In this document: in pieces, positions 7,994 to 15,791 of the stretch
How positions within the stretch are numbered: the first letter of the stretch is position 1
Layout: each line of letters opens with the position of its first letter
From: Labrys wisconsinensis
GTDB lineage: Bacteria; Pseudomonadota; Alphaproteobacteria; Rhizobiales; Labraceae
DNA length: 64,000 nt
NCBI RefSeq assembly: GCF_030814995.1
Contig: NZ_JAUSVX010000002.1
Span: 186,001-250,000, forward strand
Direction of reading: 5' to 3'
Position numbers and translations under genes: made by a program
Notes under the pieces: model-generated
Seen by the model: only the letters and a program-made list of their open reading frames with translations
Told to the model about the DNA's origin: nothing
The model's database searches: none

Positions 7994-8581
7994 CTATCGC
8001 GGGAGCCCTTCCTCCGCGAGCGCCCTGACGACGGAGGGTTCCGTCTTCATCCGCGCGAGATAGGCATTGAGCCGCTCCGACACGTCGATCCCGAACGTCG
8101 CAGCCCACATCAGCATCACGAATAGATAGGGGTCGGCAATCGTCATCCCGTCACTCACCAGGAACGGCTTCTCGCCGAGCTGGTCGTCGATGGTTGCGAA
8201 GCGCCTGCTCAGCGTGTGCCGGGCCGTGTTCTTCTCGGCCTGCGGCGCGCCGTGGAAGAAGGGCCTGAAGTTGCCGTGGATCTCCGTCGTCATGAAGGAG
8301 GTGGCTTCCAGGGCCCGCCAGCGGACGATTCCGTCCTCGGGCAGCAGCCTGCCGGCCAGATGGGCGATGTAGGTGAGAACGGCGAGGTTCTCGGTCAGGA
8401 TCGTGCCATCATCGAGTTCAAGCGCGGGCGTATAGCCCTTGGGGTTGATCGTCCGGAAGTCGCGGCCGTCATCCGTCCGCTTGTCTCGACCGACGCTGAC
8501 GAGCTTGTAGGGCAGTCCTGCCTCGATCAGCGCGATGTGGTCGGCCAGGCTGCAAGCGCCGGGCGCATAATAGAGGATCAT
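7994..8581 (-). CDS. Glutathione S-transferase
   Basis: A 195-residue full-length GST of the bacterial beta-like type. The N-terminal thioredoxin-like domain begins MILYYAPGACSLADHIAL, where Cys10 takes the place typical of beta-class enzymes (GACS). NPKGYTPALELDDG carries the cis-proline and TENLAVLTYI the glutathione gamma-glutamyl site. The helical C-domain has the FLVSDGMTIADPYLFVM capping region. The ATG at 8581 is chosen because the family starts here; upstream codons to 8650 do not match. It is divergent from an HxlR regulator gene, a pairing that suggests electrophile-responsive control. Confidence 0.88.
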   Translation of the reverse strand: MILYYAPGACSLADHIALIEAGLPYKLVSVGRDKRTDDGRDFRTINPKGYTPALELDDGTILTENLAVLTYIAHLAGRLLPEDGIVRWRALEATSFMTTEIHGNFRPFFHGAPQAEKNTARHTLSRRFATIDDQLGEKPFLVSDGMTIADPYLFVMLMWAATFGIDVSERLNAYLARMKTEPSVVRALAEEGLPR

Positions 8582-8622
8582 GGTCTTCTCCGTGCTGGCA
8601 GGCCGCGCAAGGTGGTCTAAGA

Positions 8623-8649
8623 AGTTGACCAGAACCAGATAGTTGACCA
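8623..8649. promoter_or_regulatory. Direct repeat in the GST/HxlR divergent promoter
   Basis: AGTTGACCA occurs at 8623-8631 and again at 8641-8649, 18 bases apart (about two helical turns), in the 110-base gap between the GST and HxlR start codons. Each copy also contains a TTGACC that could act as a -35 box. The spacing fits tandem binding by a dimeric regulator, presumably the HxlR protein; binding is inferred. Confidence 0.5.
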
Positions 8650-8691
8650 TATCCTGTCCGCCAAGAACGCATATTTTTGGGGCCAGGTCAT

Positions 8692-9060
8692 ATGGATGTG
8701 CCTACGCTGCTCGACGCTCCCCAGGATTGCCGCCAGGTCAGCGAGGTGCTCAACCGGGTCGGGGACAAATGGACGATGCAGGTGGTGGTGGCGCTTCGCG
8801 ACCAGCCGCGGCGTTTCAACGACCTCAAGCGCCAAGTCGGCGGCATCTCGCAGCAGATGCTGACGCGGACCCTCAAGACGCTCGAACGCGACGGCATGGT
8901 CGAGCGCACAGTCTGCCCCACCACGCCGCCGCAGGTGGAATACGCGCTGACCGCGTTCGGGCGATCCTTGTCCGTCCCCGTGCGGGAGCTGGCGCGGTGG
9001 GCGCGCGCAAACCTCGCGACCATTCACGACAACCGCCGGCGATACGATTCAAAGCGCTGA
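8692..9060 (+). CDS. HxlR-family winged-helix transcriptional regulator
   Basis: A 122-residue HxlR (DUF24) protein. CRQVSEVLNRVGDKWTMQVV carries the family's conserved cysteine (about residue 13) and the V-x-DKW-x signature, and FNDLKRQVGGISQQMLTRTL with LKTLERDGMV forms the winged helix. Members sense aldehydes, quinones or redox stress through the cysteine and repress divergent detoxification genes. Here the divergent partner is a GST. The ATG at 8692 matches the family start; a TTG at 8677 is possible but less likely. Confidence 0.9.
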   Translation: MDVPTLLDAPQDCRQVSEVLNRVGDKWTMQVVVALRDQPRRFNDLKRQVGGISQQMLTRTLKTLERDGMVERTVCPTTPPQVEYALTAFGRSLSVPVRELARWARANLATIHDNRRRYDSKR

Positions 9061-9091
9061 GGGGGGCACGGGCTTGGAGGTTCGCCACGCA

Positions 9092-9129
9092 GGCGGCCCC
9101 TGGCTCTTCGCGGATGTCCAGGGGCCGCC
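9092..9129. terminator. Strong stem-loop after the HxlR gene
   Basis: GGCGGCCCCTGG (9092-9103) pairs perfectly with CCAGGGGCCGCC (9118-9129) over a 14-base loop, 32 bases after the HxlR stop. There is no T-run. A terminator or an mRNA 3' stabiliser is the likely role. Confidence 0.45.
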
Positions 9130-9238
9130 CGCCCGAGGCAGCGTGATGCCATGCCGAAATCCCGTTGCATTCGGCGGCCGTCTCGGGCACCTCAATCCCG
9201 GCTGCAGGGGGCTCGATCTGTTGCGGGAAAGGGCAGCC

Positions 9239-9418
9239 ATGCCGACCGACAAGAACAGGCCGCCTCGGTCGAACGACCGCGCTGCCCTTGCCGCTCTGAT
9301 CTTCGTGGCCCTGCTGGTCGCCGCCTGTGTCTGGGTGTTCAGCGAGCTCAAGGACGAGAACGACAAGCTCAACTGCGTTTCGTCGGGCCGCACCAATTGT
9401 GCTCAGATCGACCAGTGA
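9239..9418 (+). CDS. Small single-pass membrane protein of unknown function
   Basis: A 59-residue protein. A basic N-terminus (MPTDKNRPPRSNDRAA) is followed by one clear membrane helix (ALIFVALLVAACVWVF, about residues 19-34) and a short polar tail with two cysteines (LNCVSSGRTNCAQID). The charge pattern puts the N-terminus inside and the cysteine-bearing tail in the periplasm. GGGAAAGGG stands six bases before the ATG at 9239; the frame is open further upstream, but that part is not protein-like. No function is recognised. Confidence 0.6.
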   Translation: MPTDKNRPPRSNDRAALAALIFVALLVAACVWVFSELKDENDKLNCVSSGRTNCAQIDQ

Positions 9419-9642
9419 CGGAGCGATCCGTCCCGTCGCAAGTCCGATTGCCTGCTCGCCCGGTCCCCGCCGGTCGGCGCTGCCGCCGCCAGGCGCGCGC
9501 CCGGTCATCGCGCCCCCTGACCCGGAGGCGGCCATCCGCGCCCGGCCGGTCGAAAATTCGCCGGGTGCTGTCGGCCTTCGAAAACCCCGTTCGTCGTTCC
9601 AATGCCAGGCCGATGCGGCCGGCTCGAACGAGGAGACGGACG

Positions 9643-10011
9643 ATGCGCGTGATGGTGCTGGTGAAAGCGACCGAAGACAGCGAAAAGGGCTTTTCCCCGG
9701 ATCCCTGGACGACCGCCATGATGGAGGCGATGGGCCGGTTCAACGACGAGCTGCGCGCGGCCGGCATCCTGCGCATGGCCGACGGCCTCAAGCCTTCCTC
9801 GCAGGGCAGGCGTATTGCCCTCGACGGTCCCGGCCGCACGGTCATCGACGGGCCTTTCGCCGAAACCAGCGAGCTGGTCGCCGGCTTCTGGCTCTGGGAC
9901 GTCAAGGACATGGACGAGGCGATCGCCTGGGGGAAGCGCTGCCCCAATCCCATGCCGGGACCGAGCGAGATCGAAATCCGGCCGCTCTACGAGATGGCCG
10001 ATCTGCGATGA
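9643..10011 (+). CDS. YciI-family protein
   Basis: A 122-residue YciI-like (DGPF) protein, starting MRVMVLVKATEDSEKGFSPD and containing the characteristic VIDGPFAETSELVAGFWLWD (about 68-87). The DGPF motif is the family's diagnostic. Such proteins often stand next to ECF sigma factor genes and may act as small enzymes or accessory factors; the reaction is unknown. A GAGGAGACGG ribosome site precedes the ATG at 9643. It is convergent with the SnoaL gene. Confidence 0.85.
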   Translation: MRVMVLVKATEDSEKGFSPDPWTTAMMEAMGRFNDELRAAGILRMADGLKPSSQGRRIALDGPGRTVIDGPFAETSELVAGFWLWDVKDMDEAIAWGKRCPNPMPGPSEIEIRPLYEMADLR

Positions 10012-10054
10012 GACCCTGCCGCCGGGCGGCGGCGCGGTCGACGTCGTGTCCGGC

Positions 10055-10420
10055 TCAGGCAAGCTCGTCGAAGAAGAGATAGAGGGCGGCGATCCTGCCG
10101 TCCCGGGCGATGATGAAATCGGTTCCGGCATAGGCCGGCGGCTGGCCAGGGTTGCCCGACACCCACCGGACCCGGCCGCCATCGCCCGTCTCCTCGGGCG
10201 GGGCGATCGGCCGATACTGGAAGTCGGGATGCGTGGCCTTGATCACGCCGGCGATGCGGTCGATTTCGTCGCGGCCGCGAAAGACGCCGTTGTTGGGGTC
10301 GTAGAACACGGCGTCCGCGTGGAAGATCTCGTCGACCGCCGCGCGTCGACGAACGGGGTCGATCTCACCGAACACGTCGTGGAGATTGCGCAGCAGCAAG
10401 GTCGATACGGTCTGGGACAT
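10055..10420 (-). CDS. SnoaL-like/NTF2-fold protein
   Basis: A 121-residue nuclear-transport-factor-2/SnoaL-like domain protein. The first helices (LLLRNLHDVFGEIDPVRRRA) are followed by FHADAVFYDPNNGVFRGRDE, the usual core of the fold, and later a curved sheet (GRVRWVSGNPGQPPAYAGTD, then FIIARDGRIAALYLFFDEL). Members are small cyclases, isomerases or binding proteins; no catalytic residues distinctive of a known enzyme are seen. Downstream of the DoxX gene on the same strand with a 102-base gap, so it is possibly in one unit under the LysR at 11060. Confidence 0.8.
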   Translation of the reverse strand: MSQTVSTLLLRNLHDVFGEIDPVRRRAAVDEIFHADAVFYDPNNGVFRGRDEIDRIAGVIKATHPDFQYRPIAPPEETGDGGRVRWVSGNPGQPPAYAGTDFIIARDGRIAALYLFFDELA

Positions 10421-10522
10421 AGGTTTTCCTCGGGCTGGGTGTCGAGGGCGGCTCGCGCCCTCTCGACACGCTCCGGTTGGGATGCTGGCGGCGGACCCAT
10501 CAGGCAGAACGCCGTGGCGGGC

Positions 10523-10945
10523 TCAGGCGGCCACTGCGGTGGCCGTGCCCAGCGCGCCGGTCCCGCGGCGATTGTCGATGCTGAGCGCACCGGCGCCGAA
10601 GGCCGCGATCTGCAAGAGGCCGCCGGCCATCATCACGTTCTTGAGGAAGTGGATCATCTGGTTCTGGTCGGCGAAATTGCTGTGAAACGCCACCGCCGTC
10701 GCCAGCGAGAACAGGGCAAGGACGCTCGCCACGGTGCGGGTGCGATAGCCGGCGACGAGAAGCAGGCCACCGCCGAGCTCGACGGCGACGGCCGCGGCGA
10801 AGGCCAGTGGCGGGAAGGGCAGGCCGACGGCACCGATCATCGCGGTCGTGGCGCCGTAGGCGCCGAGCTTGCCGAGGCCGCTCATGGCGAAGGGAAGGCC
10901 GATCATCAGCCGGCCGGCGAGGGGAAGGTAACGGGTCGCGAACAT
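10523..10945 (-). CDS. DoxX-family membrane protein
   Basis: A 140-residue protein with four predicted membrane helices (about 8-24, 44-68, 70-90, 100-120), typical of DoxX/SURF4-like bacterial proteins: RLMIGLPFAMSGLGKLGAYG at the start and NQMIHFLKNVMMAGGLLQIA near the end. Members are linked to thiol and sulfur redox or to oxidative stress complexes in the inner membrane. AAGGAGG is clear in front of the ATG at 10945. Divergent from the LysR gene at 11060, so probably its target. Confidence 0.87.
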   Translation of the reverse strand: MFATRYLPLAGRLMIGLPFAMSGLGKLGAYGATTAMIGAVGLPFPPLAFAAAVAVELGGGLLLVAGYRTRTVASVLALFSLATAVAFHSNFADQNQMIHFLKNVMMAGGLLQIAAFGAGALSIDNRRGTGALGTATAVAA

Positions 10946-11059
10946 GGAAAGCCTCCTTGAAGGAAATCTCCGCATCTCGCTGCGGGTTGGGTGGATGATG
11001 TTGCAGCGGCGTAATTTTCGAAATAGAAATGATTGAAATCCATCGTTGCAGGAATGGCG

Positions 11060-12022
11060 ATGTCGAAACTGCCCGACTTCGAGGGATTGGCCATGTTCGC
11101 CAAGGTGGCCGAGGAGCGCTCCTTCGCCGCGGCGGCCCGGAGCATGGGCGTCTCGGTGGCCACCGTCTCGCGGGCCGTCACGCGCCTGGAGGAACGCCTC
11201 GGCGGGCGCCTGTTCAACCGGACGTCCCGGCGCCTGGCGCTGACGGACTATGGTCACACGCTCGCCGAGCGGGCATCGAAGATCTTCGCGGATGCGGAGG
11301 AGGCTGAGGACGTCGCGCGCGAGGCCTCCAGCCGCCCGCGCGGCCTGGTGAAGCTCGCGGCCCCGCTGTCCTTCGGCACGCGCTGGGTCGCTCCTGTGCT
11401 GCCGGCGTTCTTTCGGCGCTATCCCGACATTTCCATCGATCTCCACCTCACCGATGCGCAGACCGACCTGATCGGCGACGGCTTCGACGCCGCGCTGCGC
11501 ATCGCCGTCCTGGAGGATTCATCGCTCGTCGCGCGGCTGATCGCGCCTGTCCGACGGTTCGTCGTCGCAGCGCCGAGCTACATTGCGCGGCACGGCCGTC
11601 CGCAGCACCCGCACGACCTCCTCGCCCATCCCTGCCTGAGCTACACCAAGCGGTCGAAGCACGAGGTCTGGCGCTTCACCCATCGCACAACCGGCGAGGA
11701 CTATCCGATGACCCCGACGGGGCCGCTGCGCGGAACGAGCGCCGAAGCTCTGTTGCCGACGGTGCTCGAGGGGCTGGCGATCACCGAGCTCCCCGAATTC
11801 ACCGCGACCCAGTATTTTCCCGATGGGCAGCTCGAACCGATCCTCGACGACTGGCGGCTGCCCGAAGGCGGTTTGTATTTCGTCACGCCGACGGCCCGCG
11901 CCCGTCCCGCCAAGGTCTCCGCCCTGGCCGATTTCCTGATCGCCGCGCTGTCGGATGCGCGGTGGAGCGCGGAAGCGGTGATGGGCTGGAAGTCGCCGCC
12001 GGAGGGAAGAGGCCAGACATAG
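11060..12022 (+). CDS. LysR-family transcriptional regulator
   Basis: A 320-residue LysR regulator. The winged helix-turn-helix is at residues about 7-62 (FEGLAMFAKVAEERSFAAAA, VSVATVSRAVTRLEERLGGR, LFNRTSRRLALTDYG), and the substrate-binding domain follows. The RPRGLVKLAAPLSFG linker is typical of the CrgA-like subgroup that controls divergent oxidoreductase or DoxX genes. GCAGGAATGGCG precedes the ATG at 11060. The 114-base gap to the DoxX gene contains the eight-base palindrome TTTCGAAA at 11016-11023, a possible half of its operator. Confidence 0.9.
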   Translation: MSKLPDFEGLAMFAKVAEERSFAAAARSMGVSVATVSRAVTRLEERLGGRLFNRTSRRLALTDYGHTLAERASKIFADAEEAEDVAREASSRPRGLVKLAAPLSFGTRWVAPVLPAFFRRYPDISIDLHLTDAQTDLIGDGFDAALRIAVLEDSSLVARLIAPVRRFVVAAPSYIARHGRPQHPHDLLAHPCLSYTKRSKHEVWRFTHRTTGEDYPMTPTGPLRGTSAEALLPTVLEGLAITELPEFTATQYFPDGQLEPILDDWRLPEGGLYFVTPTARARPAKVSALADFLIAALSDARWSAEAVMGWKSPPEGRGQT

Positions 12023-12111
12023 GCGGTGGATGCATCTCGTTGATATTCGGTCGCGCGCCACTGCTGGCGGCGAACGTCGCTCCAGGGTAGTGTCTCGCCT
12101 TGGAGGACTTG

Positions 12112-13299
12112 ATGCTGACGGACGATGAAATCACTTCGCTTTTTCGCGATTTGGAGTCGGATCGTGTCGAGAGAAAGCGCGACTACAGATCGAACGGGGA
12201 CAGGATCCGGCAGGCAATCTGCGCCTTCGCCAATGATCTTCCGGGCCGTCGACTCCCTGGCGTTGTTTTCGTCGGCCAGAATGATGACGGCACCTGTGCA
12301 GGGATCGACGTTGGAGACGAACTCCTGAATACACTCGGCGGCCTCCGAAGCGACGGCCAGATTCTCCCGTTTCCGGTCATGTCGGTAGCACGTAAGGAGA
12401 TTGACGGCTGTGTCGTTGCGGTGGTCGAAGTTGCACCGTCAACGCAGCCACCGGTGCGGGTCGATGGACGCACCTGGATTCGGGTCGGCCCTCGGCGCGG
12501 GACGGCGACGCCTGAGGAGGAGCGTCGTCTTGCTGAGAAGCAGATCTGGCACAATCTCGCTTTCGACGCTCGACCGTGTCTTGACGCGTCGCTGGATGAC
12601 TTGGATCTAATCAGATTCGAGTCCGAGTATGTACCCTCTGCGATTTCCCCTGAGATTCGACGTCAAAATGGTCGAACGACTGAGGATAAGCTCCGCGCGC
12701 TTCGGCTCCTGTCGCGCGAAGGCAAACCAGTTAATGCTGCGATGCTGCTTATGGGCAAGGATCCTCGTGCCTATTTTCCTGGTGCATACATCCAATTTCT
12801 TCGCCTAGACGGATCGAATCTGACTGATCCGATCATGGACCAGAAGGAAATTGGTGGGGCCGTCCCTGATCAGGTTCGGCAGATCGAGGAGCTCATGCGG
12901 CTCAATTTGAAAACCACCACAACGATCGGAGGGTCGCAACGGCGAGAGCAACCGGACTATCCAATAGAGGCTCTGGAGCAACTGGTTCGCAATGCGCTCC
13001 TTCACCGGTCGTATGATGGCAGCACAATGCCTGCGAAGGTCTACTGGTATTCTGATCGCATCGAGATCATCAACCCGGGAGGGCTTTTCGGTGAGGTGAC
13101 TCCGGACACTATTTGGCAAAATGCGACAGCTTATCGCAACCCACTGCTGGCCGAGGGACTCAAGAATCTCGGAGTCGTCGAGCGCTTTGGATTTGGTCTT
13201 GTGCAAGCGCGGAAAGCATTGGAGGAAAACGGCAATCCGCCGCTTGGATCTCAGTTTGAGGCCAATTTCACCTTATTCAAGGTGGAGCCAGTGCGATGA
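12112..13299 (+). CDS. ATP-binding protein with AlbA_2 (divergent AAA-4/Schlafen-like) domain
   Basis: A 395-residue protein. Residues about 1-130 form an AlbA_2-type domain: DDEITSLFRDLESDRVERKR with the family's E-x-x-E-(F/R)K-like entry, then RQAICAFANDLPG, GVVFVGQNDDGTCAGI and RTWIRVGPRRGTAT. Residues about 280-395 resemble the GHKL-like C-terminal ATPase of RecG-like/ATP-dependent helicase-annotated proteins (LEQLVRNALLHRSYDG, DRIEIINPGGLFG, RNPLLAEGLKNLGVVERFGFG). GGAGG precedes the ATG at 12112. The gene overlaps the ParA-like gene by four bases (ATGA), so they are translationally coupled. The base composition is lower in GC than the surroundings. Role unknown; regulation or defence is inferred only. 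Confidence 0.82.
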   Translation: MLTDDEITSLFRDLESDRVERKRDYRSNGDRIRQAICAFANDLPGRRLPGVVFVGQNDDGTCAGIDVGDELLNTLGGLRSDGQILPFPVMSVARKEIDGCVVAVVEVAPSTQPPVRVDGRTWIRVGPRRGTATPEEERRLAEKQIWHNLAFDARPCLDASLDDLDLIRFESEYVPSAISPEIRRQNGRTTEDKLRALRLLSREGKPVNAAMLLMGKDPRAYFPGAYIQFLRLDGSNLTDPIMDQKEIGGAVPDQVRQIEELMRLNLKTTTTIGGSQRREQPDYPIEALEQLVRNALLHRSYDGSTMPAKVYWYSDRIEIINPGGLFGEVTPDTIWQNATAYRNPLLAEGLKNLGVVERFGFGLVQARKALEENGNPPLGSQFEANFTLFKVEPVR

Positions 13300-14261
13300 A
13301 ATCTGTCGCGTTTTTCAACAACAAGGGTGGCGTTGGCAAAACCTCACTAATCTACCATCTTTCGTGGATGTATGCGGACTTAGGGAGGCGTGTTCTTATG
13401 GCCGACCTCGATCCGCAGTCCAATCTTACAGCAATGTGTTTCAAGGACGACGTGATCGAGCGCATCTACGAGTCTGGGAAACCGGATACCATCTACACAG
13501 CAGTAGAGCCGGTGAAGCGCGGTGTCGGTGATCTGCGTTTCTTCGACCCTCTTGAGGTGACTGAGCGACTTGCCATCGTACCAGGTGACTTGCTCCTATC
13601 TGATTTCGAGGATGAGCTCTCTGCAACTTGGCCGCGGTGTGTGGACCGGGATGAAAGGGCTTTTCGGGTCACCTCTGCCTTCCACCGCATCATTAAGGAC
13701 GCTGGCCAACGTTATAAAGCTGACCTTGCCCTTATCGATGTCGGGCCGACTTTCGGTGCGCTCAACCGAGCCGCGCTGATTGCCGCTGACTTCGTAGTCA
13801 TTCCTGTCGCCCCGGACCTTTTCTCCGTCCGTGGCCTTGAGAATGTTGGTGGTCGATTGAAATTATGGCGGGCGGAATGGCAGGATCGCCTCAGCCGCGC
13901 GCCCAAACTTGATTTCACGCTTCCTCCGGGTGGGATGCAGCCGATCGGCTATGTGGTTTCCCGACATACCGAATTCGCGGACGGTGTGGTGCGCGCGTTT
14001 CAGAAATGGATCACGAAAATTCCGGCTGCCTATCGTGGCGCAGTGGAGAACCCCGCAATCCCCGACGAAGCTCTATCGCTTGGGCGACTGAAGGACTATC
14101 GCTCTCTCATCGCGATGGCGCAGGAAGCCCGCAAGCCGATGTTTAAGCTCAGACCCGGCGACGGAGCTATCGGCGGGCACCAAGGAGCTGTTTCTGCCGC
14201 CTATGACGACTTCGAAAAGCTTGCTCGTAGGATCACTACTCGAATCGGATTGCCCGTCTGA
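13296..14261 (+). CDS. ParA-family ATPase (orphan, in AlbA_2 island)
   Basis: A 321-residue ParA/MinD-type P-loop ATPase. The deviant Walker A FNNKGGVGKTS is at residues 7-17 with both lysines (Lys10, Lys15). The A'-type motif MADLDPQSN and a Walker B-like ALIDVGPT follow, then VVIPVAPDLFSVRGLENV. ParA proteins form ATP-dependent dimers on DNA or bind partner proteins. There is no parB and no parS-like repeat nearby, and the partner is evidently the overlapping AlbA_2 protein. Coding bias and GC are unlike the flanking LysR and GST genes, which suggests horizontal acquisition. It is not the chromosomal segregation ParA. Confidence 0.87.
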   Translation: MKSVAFFNNKGGVGKTSLIYHLSWMYADLGRRVLMADLDPQSNLTAMCFKDDVIERIYESGKPDTIYTAVEPVKRGVGDLRFFDPLEVTERLAIVPGDLLLSDFEDELSATWPRCVDRDERAFRVTSAFHRIIKDAGQRYKADLALIDVGPTFGALNRAALIAADFVVIPVAPDLFSVRGLENVGGRLKLWRAEWQDRLSRAPKLDFTLPPGGMQPIGYVVSRHTEFADGVVRAFQKWITKIPAAYRGAVENPAIPDEALSLGRLKDYRSLIAMAQEARKPMFKLRPGDGAIGGHQGAVSAAYDDFEKLARRITTRIGLPV

Positions 14262-14282
14262 ATTCCACCGTGCACTCGCGGA

Positions 14283-14942
14283 TTAGGCTGTTTGATCGCA
14301 GCCTTGCACAAACGGGAAACGTTCCGCCCAGATGGCCGTCAGCCGAGGGTCGGCGTCCACGCGGCGCACTGTCTCCGCCAGCCCGGGCGCAACCTCATAG
14401 AAGCGCCGCCGCCCCGGCGACCAGCGCGACGCCGTGGCCACATAGAGATCGAGAACCGACAGGTCCTCGCCGAGGAGGTAGCGGCCCGGACGCAACTGCG
14501 CCCCCATCAAGTGCCAGCAGCAAGCGATACGGTCGAACAGGCGAGCCTTGACGGCAGCGTGATCCTCGGCGCGTTCGACGATGCGGGAGGGATTGTCGGA
14601 GATCCAATAGAGAGCATAGATGGCCGAGGATACGAAGGTCATCCAGCGCAGGAACGCCGGCCGCGTCGACTCGGTCAAGGCCGGCGCAAGCCGCGCGTCG
14701 GGATGGGCATCGGCCAGCCAGATCAGGATCGCAGCGCTTTCGGTCATCACGTCGCCGGTCGGCAGCGCCAGCGCCGGAACCTGCAGCATGGGATTGATGC
14801 CAACGAGCTTGTCGGCTTCCTCCCGACCTTCCCAGGGCGCGCATTCCTCGATGCGGTAAGGCAGCTCGAGAAGACGAAGGGTTGCCTCGATCGGAACAGA
14901 TCCCGAGCCTGATGCTCCATAGACGACAAAGGTCTCGGTCAC
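14283..14942 (-). CDS. Glutathione S-transferase family protein
   Basis: A 219-residue GST. The N-terminal thioredoxin-like domain (TFVVYGASGSGSVPIEATLR, NPMLQVPALALPTGDVMTES) carries the cis-proline in QVPAL and the E/S pair of the glutathione site, and the helical domain contains YLLGEDLSVLDLYVATA. The GTG at 14942 is chosen as the start because GGAGGAG lies seven bases upstream and the preceding codons to 14999 are unrelated to the family. Substrate unknown. It immediately borders the low-GC island, with 21 bases between the two. Confidence 0.85.
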   Translation of the reverse strand: MTETFVVYGASGSGSVPIEATLRLLELPYRIEECAPWEGREEADKLVGINPMLQVPALALPTGDVMTESAAILIWLADAHPDARLAPALTESTRPAFLRWMTFVSSAIYALYWISDNPSRIVERAEDHAAVKARLFDRIACCWHLMGAQLRPGRYLLGEDLSVLDLYVATASRWSPGRRRFYEVAPGLAETVRRVDADPRLTAIWAERFPFVQGCDQTA

Positions 14943-15091
14943 GACTGTTCTCCTCCGCGACGCCGCCAGGGGCTGGCGATCAGGCTCGCCCATCGGCAAG
15001 CAGCCCCTCTTCGCATCGTTGTCGCGAAAATCCTACAGCGGGAACGCTTTGGCCGGCCAATGGCCTCGGGCGACGGAACGGCCTGCCGATC

Positions 15092-15172
15092 GTCCGCAGC
15101 CCCGTGCCGATCGAACGCAGGCCGCCGGTCCTGAAGCCGGCGCCACAGGGACGATTTCGACGGCGGGCCGTC
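15092..15172 (-). pseudogene. Possible vestige of a LysR regulator C-terminus
   Basis: On the minus strand this stretch reads KSSLWRRLQDRRPAFDRHG, close to the C-terminus AKTLWRQLQDQRPALDGQ of the LysR protein encoded at 16611-17522. The DNA similarity covers roughly 50-60 bases. No further LysR sequence could be followed upstream. It may be a relic of a duplication, or chance in a biased sequence. Confidence 0.3.
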
Positions 15173-15209
15173 CGTGTTCCGCAGCGTCGATGGCCGGCGG
15201 CCGGCGCGG

Positions 15210-15458
15210 TCAGTCCCCGCCCCAACGCCAGCGAGGCGGCTCGCCCTTGAGCCAGGCCACGGCGATCAGCAGGACACAGAGAACGGCGGTATAGGCGATG
15301 AAGCGTCCGAACTCCCTGGCCGGTGGAAAGAGGACTACGCCGGCCACGACGAGAACGACAAACGCCGCGAGCACCAGCCAACCTTCCCACGAAATCGGCA
15401 AGCCCCAACCCCAGCCCCAGCGCTTGGCGGGAAACCAGTAGTGCGGCTCGCTCTGCAT
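15210..15458 (-). CDS. Small two-helix membrane protein of unknown function
   Basis: An 82-residue protein beginning with an aromatic segment (HYWFPAKRWGWGWGLPISWE), followed by two membrane helices (about residues 27-44 and 50-69) and a short positive tail ending PRWRWGGD. The FPAKR-x-GWGWG-LP-x-x-W-x-GW signature is seen in a conserved family of small uncharacterised bacterial membrane proteins. No catalytic motif is visible. The position next to an exported superoxide dismutase gene (divergent) is the only context. Confidence 0.65.
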   Translation of the reverse strand: MQSEPHYWFPAKRWGWGWGLPISWEGWLVLAAFVVLVVAGVVLFPPAREFGRFIAYTAVLCVLLIAVAWLKGEPPRWRWGGD

Positions 15459-15791
15459 CGTCGGATCGGATGCGCTCTTCGATCGAGGAGCGCCTCAGCT
15501 TAGATCCCGACGGTGACTGTTTTTGGGCGATGCAGGATCCGCGCAATCGAACCCGTGCGACGCCGGGCTGCAGCGGTGCGGTCCGCAGCGAGGGCCAAGC
15601 GGAGCGTCACAGCCGCTGGATAAACCCATGTCACTCTCGGTCCTCTGTCTCACTAGCGGGGTGCAGTCCCCTGACGCGCGCACCGCGATTGCGCTAGTGT
15701 TTCGCCATTGGTCAGCCCCGGACGATCCCGTTCGTCTTGTGGCTGTCCCGCGTCGCCTCGACCCGAACGCTGAAACGCGAAGGAGCCCGCC
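15459..15791. other. Intergenic region between small membrane protein and sod gene
   Basis: These 333 bases separate divergent genes and must hold both promoters. No open frame in it looks like a protein, and no RNA gene or repeat was seen. The region is less GC-rich near 15520-15540 and 15640-15720. An exact promoter cannot be placed with confidence. Confidence 0.4.

Noticed and set aside
13296-14261. ParA as part of a chromosome or plasmid partition locus
   Set aside because: No ParB-like gene, no parS-like inverted repeats and no replication initiator are nearby; the gene is coupled to the AlbA_2 gene instead.
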